Shown: positions 17,698 to 28,102 of the stretch, one piece after another
How the letters are laid out: each line of letters begins with the position of its first letter
Position numbering within the stretch: the stretch's first letter is position 1
NCBI GenBank assembly: GCA_038329865.1
Contig: JBBQNK010000025.1
Coordinates: 4,268 to 68,267 of the forward strand
Length of the DNA: 64,000 nucleotides
Direction: 5' to 3'
From: JANMES01 sp038329865
GTDB taxonomy: Bacteria; Planctomycetota; Phycisphaerae; Tepidisphaerales; Tepidisphaeraceae
The notes under the pieces: model-generated
Told to the model about the DNA's origin: nothing
The model's input: the letters and a program-made list of their open reading frames with translations, nothing else
The model's database searches: none
Translations under genes and position numbers: made by a program

Positions 17698-18216
17698 ATG
17701 TCCTACGAAATCCGAATCGAAAATATCCCCGAACCGCGACCGCTCGCTGTCGTTCGTCGCAAGGCTAGGTCGGCGGAGCTTTCGAAGATCATTCCCGCCT
17801 GCTGCGGGATCGTGTGGGGCGTGGTTAAGTCGGCGCCGATCGCGGGGGCGGGGCGGCTGGTAGCGGTGTACTGGGACGGGGAGATCAATCTCGAAATCGG
17901 CGTGGAGGTGGAGCGGCCGATCACTGAGCTCGATGGGACGATCGGCCTCGGCGAGGTCGTGCCGTCAGCGATCCCGGCGGGGGCGGCGGCGACGACGGTG
18001 CACTTCGGGCCGTACGATCGGCTCGCCGCCGCGCACCAGGCGGTGCGCGATTGGGCCGCCGCTAACGGCCACGCGCTGGCGGGCCCGAGCTGGGAAATCT
18101 ACGGCCACTGGCTGCCGACTTGGAACAGCGACCCGTCGCTGATTCGCACGGACGTGTATTGGCTGCTGAAGGCGGGCGGCGATTCGTGCGACGCATCCGT
18201 AAAAGGGAGCAAGTGA
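17698..18216 (+). CDS. GyrI-like / effector-binding domain protein
   Basis: The 172-residue protein matches the stand-alone GyrI-like (AraC effector-binding) fold: opening strand MSYEIRIENIPEPRPLAVVRRKA, a central VAVYWDGEINLEIGVEVERPI segment, the signature strand ATTVHFGPYDRLAAAHQAVRDW and a final WEIYGHWLPTW segment. Such proteins bind small hydrophobic ligands. ATG 17698 has GGGAGGA upstream (17683-17689), which rules out the longer frame from 17629. It overlaps the next gene by 4 bp (GTGA), so the two are translationally coupled. Confidence 0.8.
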   Translation: MSYEIRIENIPEPRPLAVVRRKARSAELSKIIPACCGIVWGVVKSAPIAGAGRLVAVYWDGEINLEIGVEVERPITELDGTIGLGEVVPSAIPAGAAATTVHFGPYDRLAAAHQAVRDWAAANGHALAGPSWEIYGHWLPTWNSDPSLIRTDVYWLLKAGGDSCDASVKGSK

Positions 18217-18791
18217 AGCGGCGATTTCGCAACATTGCGACAGGAATTTCGCTGATGCTGCTCCTCGCCAATTGCGGGCTGTGGGTGTCGAGCTATTTTC
18301 GCGTGATCGGATTTTCTCATACCCTCTTTCTCGGAACACAGGTGCGCGGCGGGAGTGGCATTTGGTCGAGGGGCGGGCGCATCTTGATTGACACGGCGCG
18401 ACACGTGGATGTTCCTCGCTGGCCGGGATGGCGGGGTTGGAATTTCACCATCGATCCGTTTGTGAAACGCCAGGAATTTGTAGACTCGCCTTCTATTACG
18501 ATCTGGCATTTGATGGGCTTTCGGTGTGCACTGATCATCTCGCCCAGCGGCGACGGAACGCAAGTTGAAACAGCCGCGATCGCCGTGCCGTATTGGTCGC
18601 TGGCGGTGCTGACCGCGATTCTCCCGTCGCTCACATTCGGGCGGACATTGCGAAGGCGTCGCGCCATCGCAGCCGGATTGTGTCCAATCTGTGGATACGA
18701 TCTCCGCGCGTCGCCGGAGCGTTGCCCCGAATGTGGCCATGCGATCGCCGGTACCGCGGAGAACACATCGCCGATCGTTCGCGGAGCCTGA
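18213..18791 (+). CDS. Two-span membrane protein with C-terminal zinc ribbon
   Basis: The 192-residue protein starts VKRRFRNIATGISLMLLLANCGLWV, with one membrane span near the N-terminus. A ~90-residue Trp-rich extracytoplasmic part follows, then a second span (PYWSLAVLTAILPSLTFGRTL), a basic RRRR stretch, and a zinc ribbon with Cys157/Cys160 in CPICGYDLRASPE and Cys172/Cys175 in CPECG. This end is shared by many planctomycete membrane proteins and by the protein at 53911. GTG 18213 overlaps the stop of the GyrI-like gene by 4 bp. The role is unknown. Confidence 0.72.
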   Translation: MKRRFRNIATGISLMLLLANCGLWVSSYFRVIGFSHTLFLGTQVRGGSGIWSRGGRILIDTARHVDVPRWPGWRGWNFTIDPFVKRQEFVDSPSITIWHLMGFRCALIISPSGDGTQVETAAIAVPYWSLAVLTAILPSLTFGRTLRRRRAIAAGLCPICGYDLRASPERCPECGHAIAGTAENTSPIVRGA

Positions 18792-19167
18792 CATCCCGAC
18801 CATTCTGCAAAATCACTACGTCCTGGCCGTTCACAATGCCCGCGAGTCGGCGAAGTTTTTTGTCGAGGCGCTTGGGTTTGCAATCACGTTCGACGAGCAG
18901 GGCTGGGTCTTCGTGACGAAAGACAGCTGCATGATCATGATCGGCGAGTGTCCGGACGATCTGCCGCCGAGCGAACTCGGGTGCCATAATTATTTCGCGT
19001 ACCTGCGGGTGGATGACGTGGACGGGTATTATCGTCGCCTGAGGGAACTCGGCGTGCGGCTGCTGAATGAGGTGAGCGACAAGCCGTGCGGGATGCGAGA
19101 ATTCGGGCTGATGACGCCGGACGGGCATCGGATTATGATCGGGCAGCGGATTCAAACGGCGGAGTAA
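18739..19167 (+). CDS. VOC-fold (glyoxalase/bleomycin resistance-like) protein
   Basis: About 125 residues fit a single VOC module pair: ILQNHYVLAVHNARESAKFFVEALGF, FVTKDSCMIMIGE, YLRVDDVDGYYRRLRELGVRLLNE and GMREFGLMTPDGHRIMIGQ. The family spans isomerases, dioxygenases and antibiotic-binding proteins, so the substrate is unknown. The start is uncertain: the domain begins near 18800 with no ATG or GTG there, so ATG 18739 is used, which overlaps the previous gene by 53 bp. An unusual start (ATT or CTG near 18802-18805) is also possible. Confidence 0.78.
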   Translation: MRSPVPRRTHRRSFAEPDIPTILQNHYVLAVHNARESAKFFVEALGFAITFDEQGWVFVTKDSCMIMIGECPDDLPPSELGCHNYFAYLRVDDVDGYYRRLRELGVRLLNEVSDKPCGMREFGLMTPDGHRIMIGQRIQTAE

Positions 19168-19198
19168 CGATTCCTAACGAAAGACCATTGATCGGTTT

Positions 19199-19260
19199 TT
19201 ACACGCTGGTCGCTGTGCGACCGGCGGGCGGAATCCGGCCGCACAGCGACCGGCGTGAAA
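19199..19260. repeat. Imperfect hairpin with ACGCTGGTCGCTGTGCG arms
   Basis: Arms at about 19203-19224 and 19235-19257 pair with few mismatches; T residues flank the left side and A residues the right. It would act as a terminator only for minus-strand transcription. It separates the VOC gene from the SGNH hydrolase gene. Confidence 0.7.
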
Positions 19261-19295
19261 AATAAATTGTCGTTAACGATTCACCGGAGAGAAAA

Positions 19296-20168
19296 ATGAA
19301 AATCGCAACACCCTGGATGCGCACGACGTGTCTGCTCGTGATCGCGGGATGGATGGTCACGTCGGCGGCCGCGGCGCCGAAGGCTCCGGAGAAGACGGCT
19401 CCCGCGAAACAGGCCGAGCCGCAGAAAATTCTCATGATCGGCAACAGCCTCACGTACACGTGGAATATCCCCGCGATTCTCGAGCATTTCGCGACGGCCA
19501 CCCATCGCACGCTCAGCGTGACACAGCACATCGCCGGCGGGAAGGATCTGGCGTACCACTGGATCACGAAGGTCAAGCCGACCGACACCACCGCCAAGGA
19601 GGCCATCGAGCAAGGCGGGTTCGACCTGGTCATCGTGCAGGAATATTCCAACATCCTGCAGAAAAAGGAGGGGCAGGACTCGTTCAAAAAGCTCGCGCCG
19701 GATTACATCAAGGCCATCCGCGATAAATCGATGCAGCCGATGTTGTACATGGCCCACCCGACGGCGAAGGAAGTGAAACTCGAACCCCTCAAGTCGATCA
19801 TCGACGCCAACACCAAGATGGCCGACGAGCAGGGCGTCGCGTGCGCGCCGGTGGCGATCGCGTTCGCGAAGTTCGCGGAGAAGTATCCGAAGATCGCGCT
19901 GATCGATAATCAGGTCGATCTGAAGTACGCACAGAACAAAGTGAATACGCATCAGTCGCCGTTCGGCTCGTACCTGGCGGCGTGCACGTTGTACGCGGCG
20001 ATCTACAAGGAAAGCCCGGTGGGCCTTAGCTTCCACGCCGCGTTCGACGGCAAGACGGAAATCGCCATCGACGCCGAAGACGCCAAGGCCGCCCAGCAAA
20101 TCGCGTGGGACGTGTGGCAGGAGTACTCCGCCAAGCACCCGCCGGCCAAACCGGTGAAGGCGAAGTAG
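19296..20168 (+). CDS. Secreted SGNH/GDSL-type hydrolase
   Basis: The 290-residue protein has a signal peptide (MKIATPWMRTTCLLVIAGW, cut near SAAAA) and block I of the SGNH family, KILMIGNSLTYTWNIPAIL, with the nucleophile Ser51. VIVQEYSNI and THQSPFGSYLAACTLYAAIY (His219) correspond to later blocks, though the usual Asp three residues before the catalytic His is not evident. It should cleave an ester, perhaps on a polysaccharide, outside the cytoplasm. GGAGAG lies just upstream of the ATG. The gene stands alone, followed by a 75-bp palindrome. Confidence 0.82.
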   Translation: MKIATPWMRTTCLLVIAGWMVTSAAAAPKAPEKTAPAKQAEPQKILMIGNSLTYTWNIPAILEHFATATHRTLSVTQHIAGGKDLAYHWITKVKPTDTTAKEAIEQGGFDLVIVQEYSNILQKKEGQDSFKKLAPDYIKAIRDKSMQPMLYMAHPTAKEVKLEPLKSIIDANTKMADEQGVACAPVAIAFAKFAEKYPKIALIDNQVDLKYAQNKVNTHQSPFGSYLAACTLYAAIYKESPVGLSFHAAFDGKTEIAIDAEDAKAAQQIAWDVWQEYSAKHPPAKPVKAK

Positions 20169-20215
20169 GGCGCGACCTTCTGATAGTGCTGTAAAAGTCG
20201 GCAATCTCGGGCTCC

Positions 20216-20290
20216 GTCGTCCTGGAGTACTCCGAAGGATCTAGCCTAATCTCGCGGAAAGCTAGTTCCTTCGGAGTACCTCAGGATGAC
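20216..20290. repeat. 75-bp palindromic element, copy 2
   Basis: Same outline as 7291-7365, with GTCGTCCTGGAGTACTCC on the left and GGAGTACCTCAGGATGAC on the right. It lies between two convergent genes and has a few extra mismatches in the left arm. Confidence 0.88.
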
Positions 20291-20324
20291 GAGGCGCATC
20301 GGTGCGGACATTTTGTAGACGCTC

Positions 20325-20618
20325 TCAAGCTTTCTTTTCCCTAAAACCGTGATTGGCGTGGACGTCGTAGTTCATGCCATAGATTTTTTTCAGATCGCGG
20401 ATGACCTCGAACGATTTTTTGCTGTACGGGCTGGCGCACGCCTTGCCTTCCTGTCCGCGGATCGGCTCGAACGAGTGGAGCACGAGTTCCTCCAATAGCT
20501 CGCCGAGCGTGACCTCATGAAACTCCGCCAGCCCCTTGAGCACCTGCACCATCCGCTTCTCCAGCCGCACGCCGAGCTGCACGCGTTCGACGGGGATTTC
20601 CTTCGCTTCCTTAACCAT
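20325..20618 (-). CDS. Small RHH-like DNA-binding protein, probably autoregulated
   Basis: The 97-residue protein reads VERVQLGVRLEKRMVQVLKGLAEFHEVTLGELLEELVLHSFE, which fits a ribbon-helix-helix unit (beta strand, two helices). A charged tail follows containing SKKSFEVIRDLKKIYGMNYDVHANHGF. ATG 20618 was picked from a longer frame because AAGGAG sits 7 nt upstream. A sigma70-like promoter and a GTTACC/GGTAAC palindrome lie immediately upstream, with the palindrome over the expected start of transcription. This suggests the protein represses its own gene. No toxin partner is adjacent. Confidence 0.6.
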   Translation of the reverse strand: MVKEAKEIPVERVQLGVRLEKRMVQVLKGLAEFHEVTLGELLEELVLHSFEPIRGQEGKACASPYSKKSFEVIRDLKKIYGMNYDVHANHGFREKKA

Positions 20619-20636
20619 GGCCACTCCTTGGTGAAT

Positions 20637-20687
20637 TGTTATTGAGTTACCAAGGTAACAATATAACAAGCGATATGGGTAGTGCAA
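20637..20687 (-). promoter_or_regulatory. Promoter and palindromic operator of the RHH-like gene
   Basis: On the minus strand TTGCAC (20687-20682), a 16-bp spacer and TATATT (20665-20660) form a good promoter. The dyad GTTACC-AA-GGTAAC (20646-20659), extended by TTGTTATT and AATATAACAA to 20637-20669, covers the predicted transcription start. Confidence 0.6.
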
Positions 20688-20850
20688 GACAATTCCGGCG
20701 ATTGAGTTGCCGGCAGCATTTGCGGCAGGAATCTTCAGGGCATGGTGATCCGGCCGCACCCAGTTTCATTGCCGCGCGGCACGCCGGGCGTGGTACATGA
20801 TGCGGCAGAGTGATACCATGTTCCTCCCGAGTTTAATTGAGGAACCCACA

Positions 20851-22161
20851 ATGAATTGTCTGAACCGCCTTCCGCTCGTCGGCTGTATTGTCTTTTTGCT
20901 ACCGATGGTGACGGCCCCTCGCACGTTCGGTCAGGCCGATAAGGTGGATCGGTCGGCGTTCAAAGACTTCGCTCTTTCTCCGGAGATCATGACCTCCGCC
21001 GCGTCGCAGACGTTGGCGTTTCGCGGCGGGAACAAGATGCAGAACGGGCCGCAGAAGGAAGCGTATGGGATTTATCTCGACGCGCTGGTCACGTGCCTCA
21101 ACCCCGAAACGAAGACGGCCGACGGGAAATTGTTAAAGGACGTGTTGCTTGCGCAAGTCCGTAACCTGCTCGTCGGCGGGCATGAGCCTAATGCCGCTTG
21201 CGGGCTCGACGGCTGGACGCACGGCACGATCGCGCAAGTCTTCCTTCTCGTGAAGAAAACGCCGGAAGTCTGGAGCCAGCTGACGGCTGACGAAAAAAGC
21301 CGGATGGACTGGATCATGAAAGCGATGGCCGTCGCCGGGCACTTCGGCTACGACGACGGGAACAATTACAACACCTCGCTTCACGCAGACGACAACTCTT
21401 ACAAGAAATGGAACCCGAATCACCGGCTGTATCTGCTGGTGGTGCTGTCGGCGGCGGATTATTTCGGGCCGAAAGAGCTGGATGAGATTTTTACGTCGTT
21501 CAGCTACGACGAGTACCTGAAGAAGTTCGACGAGTACGGATTCGCCAACATAAAGGCCGTCTGGACGTGCTATGACTGGAAGCCGATCCTGGAAAACGGC
21601 GGTCCGTACATTTCTCCCAAGACCAAGAAGCAGATGGGCACCGGCACGGGCGTGAAGCATCCGTTCACGTACGACAAAATTCCGCTGGCCAACATCGCCG
21701 AGATTTACTGCTCCGTTGCGGAGTACTGCTACAGCAAAACGGTCACGAACGGGATCGAAGGGGAGTCGTGGATTCTGAACAAAGGCTCGTCGCCGTTCCT
21801 CGGCCAGCCGGGCATGATCATGGAGTTCCAAACTCACGACGCCGAGGGCAACCGCAGCTCACTGTCCTACTGCAATGAAGATTTCTGCGCCTACACCACG
21901 ATGATGATGACGCTGAAGGTCGTCGGGCATTGGCCGGCGGATAACGAGCGCTGCCGGAAGGTGGAGAAGCTCATGTACGTCGGCAACGAGGATTTTCTTT
22001 ACAAAAACGCCACGGGTTTCCATTCCTTCGCCCACGGCAAAGGGAAGGACGATGAGAAACTCGAAAACGGGAAGTGGCTCGGCTTCCCCTACGTGGTGGA
22101 GTTGTGGAATAAGTACCTGAAAGACAACCTGAAGCCGCAAGAGGCCGGGGCGGCCAAGTGA
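20851..22161 (+). CDS. Secreted protein of unknown function, about 436 residues
   Basis: ATG 20851 has GAGGA 8 nt upstream and starts a signal peptide (MNCLNRLPLVGCIVFLLPMV, cut near TFGQA). The rest is soluble and rich in Trp, Tyr, Lys and Asn, with helix-like stretches such as EKSRMDWIMKAMAVAGHFGYDDGNNYN and HRLYLLVVLSAADYFG. The spacing of these hydrophobic helices suggests an alpha/alpha-barrel like that of polysaccharide lyases, but no catalytic motif is recognised. I do not assign a function. It is monocistronic between two repeat-filled gaps. Confidence 0.7.
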   Translation: MNCLNRLPLVGCIVFLLPMVTAPRTFGQADKVDRSAFKDFALSPEIMTSAASQTLAFRGGNKMQNGPQKEAYGIYLDALVTCLNPETKTADGKLLKDVLLAQVRNLLVGGHEPNAACGLDGWTHGTIAQVFLLVKKTPEVWSQLTADEKSRMDWIMKAMAVAGHFGYDDGNNYNTSLHADDNSYKKWNPNHRLYLLVVLSAADYFGPKELDEIFTSFSYDEYLKKFDEYGFANIKAVWTCYDWKPILENGGPYISPKTKKQMGTGTGVKHPFTYDKIPLANIAEIYCSVAEYCYSKTVTNGIEGESWILNKGSSPFLGQPGMIMEFQTHDAEGNRSSLSYCNEDFCAYTTMMMTLKVVGHWPADNERCRKVEKLMYVGNEDFLYKNATGFHSFAHGKGKDDEKLENGKWLGFPYVVELWNKYLKDNLKPQEAGAAK

Positions 22162-22576
22162 GGCCTTCGTCGCACGGGCAACCTTCCCGTGGTCGAGGTA
22201 CGCCGCGACAATCGGCCGTACCCGGGTGATAGGCAAGAGCGAAGCGATCAATCTTGCCAGGGAAGAGAAGATCGCTTCGCTCTTGCCTCATGAGCCGTGT
22301 ACGGCTCATCGTGCGTGGGTACACGCACCCATGGGCAAGTTGCCCATGCTACGTCCGTGCAATAGTTCGGGTGGATCGGCACTTAAAACCCACCTATAAT
22401 TCGTAAATTAGGCAAGCATCGCCGCCTGTGATGCGGACCCGGCGGGCGGGACATTGTTTCCGGCGCAAATTCTTGTTCCCCCTCCACGCTCCAGTCGGTA
22501 AACTAGCCGGGCGGCAGCAGGGCGCGACTTTTGTTCCCTCCGCAACGGCCTCGCCGTACACCGAAGGACCCGCATC
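22162..22576. other. Gene-free interval with tandem hairpins upstream of pilB
   Basis: The left half carries four hairpins (22231-22349, listed separately). The right half contains TATAATTCGT at 22395-22404, identical over ten bases to the -10 region before pilC, but no good -35 box. The rest holds nothing I can name. Confidence 0.5.
22231..22349. repeat. Four consecutive hairpins
   Basis: Perfect 19-bp arms AGGCAAGAGCGAAGCGATC (22231-22249) and its complement (22270-22288) are followed by ATGAGCCGT/ACGGCTCAT (22290-22309), GTGCGTG/CACGCAC (22311-22329) and CATGGGCAA/TTGCCCATG (22331-22349). The last resembles the core of the GTAGCATGGGC family. Confidence 0.85.
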
Positions 22577-24349
22577 ATGGCACGACTTCAAAAGAAATTG
22601 GGCGAAATCCTAGTCGAGTACGGCCTGAAGCCGAAGGAAATCCTCGCCGCCCTCGAGCACGCCAAAACCAAGAACCTCCGCATCGGCGAAGCCCTCATCG
22701 ATCTCAAAATCGCTACCGATGCGCAGGTCTACAAGGCGCTGGCCCAGCAACACAACATGGAGTACGTCGATCTCGACAAGACCTCCGTGGCTCCCAATGC
22801 CATCAACCTCGTGCCCGATGAGTTGATGAAGAAATACGTGATCGTTCCCCTCGGCATGGAGAGCGGCAGGATCCGCCTGGCGATCCACGACCCGCTCGAC
22901 CTGGAAATGCTCGACATCCTGCGCTTCCGCCTGAATAAGGAAGTGCGCACGGTGCTGGCGCCGAAGAATCGCATCAAGGGCGTGCTCGACGAGCTGTTCG
23001 GCAGTACCTCCACCACCACCATCGACAAAACGATGGACCGCACGATCGACCGCCTCCGCGACTCGCTCGATAAATCGCTCGACAAGTCGATGGATAAATC
23101 GCTCGACCGATCGATCGATAAATCCATCGACATCTCCAACATGGGTGAAGACGGCGGCGGCGACGCGACGCAGGCGCCGATTATCAAGCTGGTATCAGCC
23201 ATGATCGGCGAAGCAGTGCGCAGCCGGGCGAGCGATATTCACATCGAGCCGATGAAAGACCGCGTTCGCGTTCGCTACCGCATCGACGGCGAATGCGTGG
23301 AGCGCGACCGAATCCCCGTGCGAATGAAAGGCCCGCTGATTTCGCGACTGAAGATCATGGCGGGCGTCGATATCGCCGAAAAGCGCCTGCCGCAGGACGG
23401 GCGAATCAAGATGACCATCGACAAGCAGAACATCGACTTCCGCGTCAGCACGCTGCCGGCGTACCACGGCGAGTCAGTCGTGCTGCGTATTCTGCGGCCC
23501 GACAACGTGAAAATCGGTATTCAGAACATGGGCTTTGAAGAAGAGGATTACAAAGCCTTCCAGAAGATCATCAAACGGCCGAACGGAATCTTCCTGGTGA
23601 CCGGGCCCACGGGCTCGGGCAAAACCACCACGCTGTACGGTGCGCTCAATGAACTCAATCGCCCCGATCGCAAGATCATCACGGCCGAGGACCCGGTGGA
23701 ATACAACTTCGCCGGCATTAACCAGTGCCAGGTGAAAGAGCAGATCGGGCTGAAATTCGCGAACATTTTGCGAGCGATGCTGCGACAGGCGCCGAATATC
23801 ATTCTCGTCGGTGAAATTCGCGACAAGGAAGTGGCCGAGGTCGCCGTGCAGGCGGCCCTTACGGGTCACCTGGTTTTCAGCACGCTGCACACGAATGACG
23901 CGCCGGGCGCCATCACGCGACTGATCGACATGGGCGTGAAACCGTTCCTCGTCGCCAGCAGCATCCAGGCCGTCATGGCCCAGCGACTGATCCGCGCCCT
24001 CTGCCCCAAGTGCAAGCAGCCCGATCGCGAGCCCGACCCGCGCTTCATGAAGCTCATCGGCCTGACCGAAAAGGACCTGACCGAACGCACCATCTTCAAA
24101 CCCCGCGGCTGCGACTACTGCAACGGCCTGGGTTTCCGCGGGCGAATCGGCATCTTTGAAATGATGCAGATGAACAACGAAATCCGCACGCTCGCGTTCG
24201 AGCGCGCCCCGACCAACAAAATCCGTAAAGCCGCGATGGCAGGCGGAATGAAGTCGCTGCTGATGGACGGCAAGCTGAAGGTGCTCAACGGCGTAACGAC
24301 GCCGGAAGAAGTCATCAAGGTTGCACAGGTTGACGGTCTGATCGATTAA
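22577..24349 (+). CDS. pilB: Type IV pilus assembly ATPase PilB / GspE
   Basis: The 590-residue hexameric ATPase should drive pilus or pseudopilus extension at the inner membrane. An MshE-N-like domain (residues ~5-140) is joined by a linker to the ATPase core. The core has ASDIHIEP, Walker A GPTGSGKTTT (343-352), the Asp box TAEDPVEY, Walker B ILVGEIRD, the His box LVFSTLHTNDA and a zinc site Cys476/Cys479 and Cys512/Cys515. The linker at 149-187 is a run of four-residue repeats of the DKSL type, unusual for the family. pilT follows after 15 bp on the same strand. It is about 36% as close to the window's second PilB copy by eye only in the core; linkers differ completely. Confidence 0.92.
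   Translation: MARLQKKLGEILVEYGLKPKEILAALEHAKTKNLRIGEALIDLKIATDAQVYKALAQQHNMEYVDLDKTSVAPNAINLVPDELMKKYVIVPLGMESGRIRLAIHDPLDLEMLDILRFRLNKEVRTVLAPKNRIKGVLDELFGSTSTTTIDKTMDRTIDRLRDSLDKSLDKSMDKSLDRSIDKSIDISNMGEDGGGDATQAPIIKLVSAMIGEAVRSRASDIHIEPMKDRVRVRYRIDGECVERDRIPVRMKGPLISRLKIMAGVDIAEKRLPQDGRIKMTIDKQNIDFRVSTLPAYHGESVVLRILRPDNVKIGIQNMGFEEEDYKAFQKIIKRPNGIFLVTGPTGSGKTTTLYGALNELNRPDRKIITAEDPVEYNFAGINQCQVKEQIGLKFANILRAMLRQAPNIILVGEIRDKEVAEVAVQAALTGHLVFSTLHTNDAPGAITRLIDMGVKPFLVASSIQAVMAQRLIRALCPKCKQPDREPDPRFMKLIGLTEKDLTERTIFKPRGCDYCNGLGFRGRIGIFEMMQMNNEIRTLAFERAPTNKIRKAAMAGGMKSLLMDGKLKVLNGVTTPEEVIKVAQVDGLID
23021..23137 (+). repeat. 12-bp tandem repeat coding for DKSL-type tetrapeptides in pilB
   Basis: About nine degenerate units of CTCGATAAATCG type encode a chain of Asp-Lys/Arg-Ser/Thr-hydrophobic tetrapeptides between the N-domain and the ATPase core. 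Confidence 0.8.
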
Positions 24350-24364
24350 CGGAAGTAAATAATT

Positions 24365-25618
24365 ATGTCATCCACGATTCAAATTGACCGATTGCTCGAA
24401 ACGACGGTTCGCCGTGGCGCTTCAGACTTGCACTTGGCCGTCGGCAAGCCGCCGGTGTTGCGTCTGCATGGACACATGCGCGAGTTGCAGACGAAGGTGC
24501 TGGAAGCCGAAGACACCGCGGCGTTGATGAAATCGATCACGCCGGAGCGTATTCAGCAGGAATTCGAAGAAACCGGCTCCGGCGACTTCGGCTTTGCCTA
24601 CGGCGAAGAGGCGAGATTCCGAGTATCGGTCTTCAAGCAGAAGGGCGTTTGCAGCATGGTGCTGCGAAAGATCCCGAACAAGCTGCTCACGTTCGAGCAG
24701 ATCGGCTTGCCCAAGATGGCCGAGCAAATTTGTCGCCGGCCGCGTGGCATCTTTCTGGTGACCGGGCCGACCGGCTCGGGCAAGACGACGACGCTGGCGT
24801 CGATGATCAACTACATCAACGAGAATTACGATCGCCACATCATCACGATGGAAGAGCCGATCGAGTATTACCACAAGCACAAAAAGTCGGTCGTCGTGCA
24901 GCGCGAAATCGGCACGGATTGTCCGTCATTCAGCGAAGCATTGCGTCGCGCGTTGCGACAGGACCCGGACGTGATCCTGGTCGGTGAAATGCGAGATCTG
25001 ACCACCATCGCCGCCGCCATCACCGCCGCTGAAACCGGGCACCTGGTGTTCGGCACGCTGCACACGAACGGGGCCGCCTCCACCGTCAACCGAATCATCG
25101 ACGCGTTCCCGACCGATCAGCAGGAGCAGGTTCGCGTGCAGTTGGCGAACAACATGATCGCCGTGCTTTCGCAGGCGCTCTGCCCGCGCGTGGATACCGA
25201 AGGAATGGTCGCGGCGTATGAGTTCATGTACGTCACGCCGGGCATTCAGAATCTCATCCGCGAAAATAAAGTCTTCCGCATCGACTCCGAAATCCAAACC
25301 GGCAAGCGGTTCGGCATGCAGTTGCTCGACGACACGCTGTGGAACCTGCACCAGGCCGGCAAGATCAGCGCTGAAGAGGCGATCGACAAGAGCAAGAACC
25401 CCGGCGGCATGATGGACAAGTTCCAGCGTCACGGCCAAGACGTGGGCAAGGACGACGAAGGTCTCGCCGCCGAAGCTGCGGAAATCGCCGCCGGCGGAGC
25501 GCCAGGCGCGCCGGCACCCGGCGGGAAGGCCGCCCCGGGCGGAGCGAGCGACGCCGAGAAGCAGGCGCAAGTCGCCGCGAACCGCGCCCGCATGGCGGCG
25601 TTGTCGGCGAAGAAGTAG
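24365..25618 (+). CDS. pilT: Pilus retraction ATPase PilT
   Basis: The 417-residue ATPase should power pilus retraction. It has the short PAS-like N-domain (GASDLHLAVGKPPVLRLHG), Walker A GPTGSGKTTT from residue 134, Asp box TMEEPIEY, Walker B ILVGEMRD, the His box LVFGTLHTNGA and the retraction-ATPase signature GIQNLIRE (293-300; usual AIRNLIRE). The last ~60 residues are an Ala/Gly/Pro-rich tail beyond the normal ~350-residue length. It follows pilB directly and precedes a 75-bp repeat and the second pilB-like gene. Confidence 0.94.
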   Translation: MSSTIQIDRLLETTVRRGASDLHLAVGKPPVLRLHGHMRELQTKVLEAEDTAALMKSITPERIQQEFEETGSGDFGFAYGEEARFRVSVFKQKGVCSMVLRKIPNKLLTFEQIGLPKMAEQICRRPRGIFLVTGPTGSGKTTTLASMINYINENYDRHIITMEEPIEYYHKHKKSVVVQREIGTDCPSFSEALRRALRQDPDVILVGEMRDLTTIAAAITAAETGHLVFGTLHTNGAASTVNRIIDAFPTDQQEQVRVQLANNMIAVLSQALCPRVDTEGMVAAYEFMYVTPGIQNLIRENKVFRIDSEIQTGKRFGMQLLDDTLWNLHQAGKISAEEAIDKSKNPGGMMDKFQRHGQDVGKDDEGLAAEAAEIAAGGAPGAPAPGGKAAPGGASDAEKQAQVAANRARMAALSAKK

Positions 25619-25690
25619 TGTGCGAGCGACAGTGTCGCGGTGAGAAATTTCGATACGGCGCGAGTGATTTCGAGTGCGATCGCGCAATGC

Positions 25691-25765
25691 GTCATCCTGA
25701 GGTACTCCGAAGGATCTAGCCTCCACGGGAGGTGTACGGGATCCTTCGGAGTATCTAAGGATGGC
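25691..25765. repeat. 75-bp palindromic element, copy 3
   Basis: Left arm GTCATCCTGAGGTACTCC is intact; the right arm reads GGAGTATCTAAGGATGGC, with three changes. It lies 72 bp after pilT in the pil gene cluster. Confidence 0.88.
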
Positions 25766-25865
25766 GAGTAAACCTCGGAGTAATTGAGGCATCGGTCGGA
25801 GTTGAGGTCGTAGAGCGAAGAAAAAAGAAGTCGTGATCCGTCACGCAGAATAGAAGAGGATCGTT

Positions 25866-27977
<2,112 letters not shown>

Positions 27978-28009
27978 GTCGCGAGAGCTGCCATGAGGTC
28001 GCCCTTCAT

Positions 28010-28072
28010 CCGCGAAGGCGCAAGCGAGCGGCGGCGTTCAATCGGGCGACGAAGTCGCTTGCGCCTTCGCGG
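28010..28072. repeat. CCGCGAAGGCGCAAGCGA inverted repeat, copy 1
   Basis: Perfect 18-bp arms (28010-28027, 28055-28072) lie between the second pilB-like gene and the HAD-UbiA gene. A longer relative is at 51245-51314. Confidence 0.88.
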
Positions 28073-28102
28073 CAATTCTGATAAGCCGGCGGCTCCTCAT
28101 TT

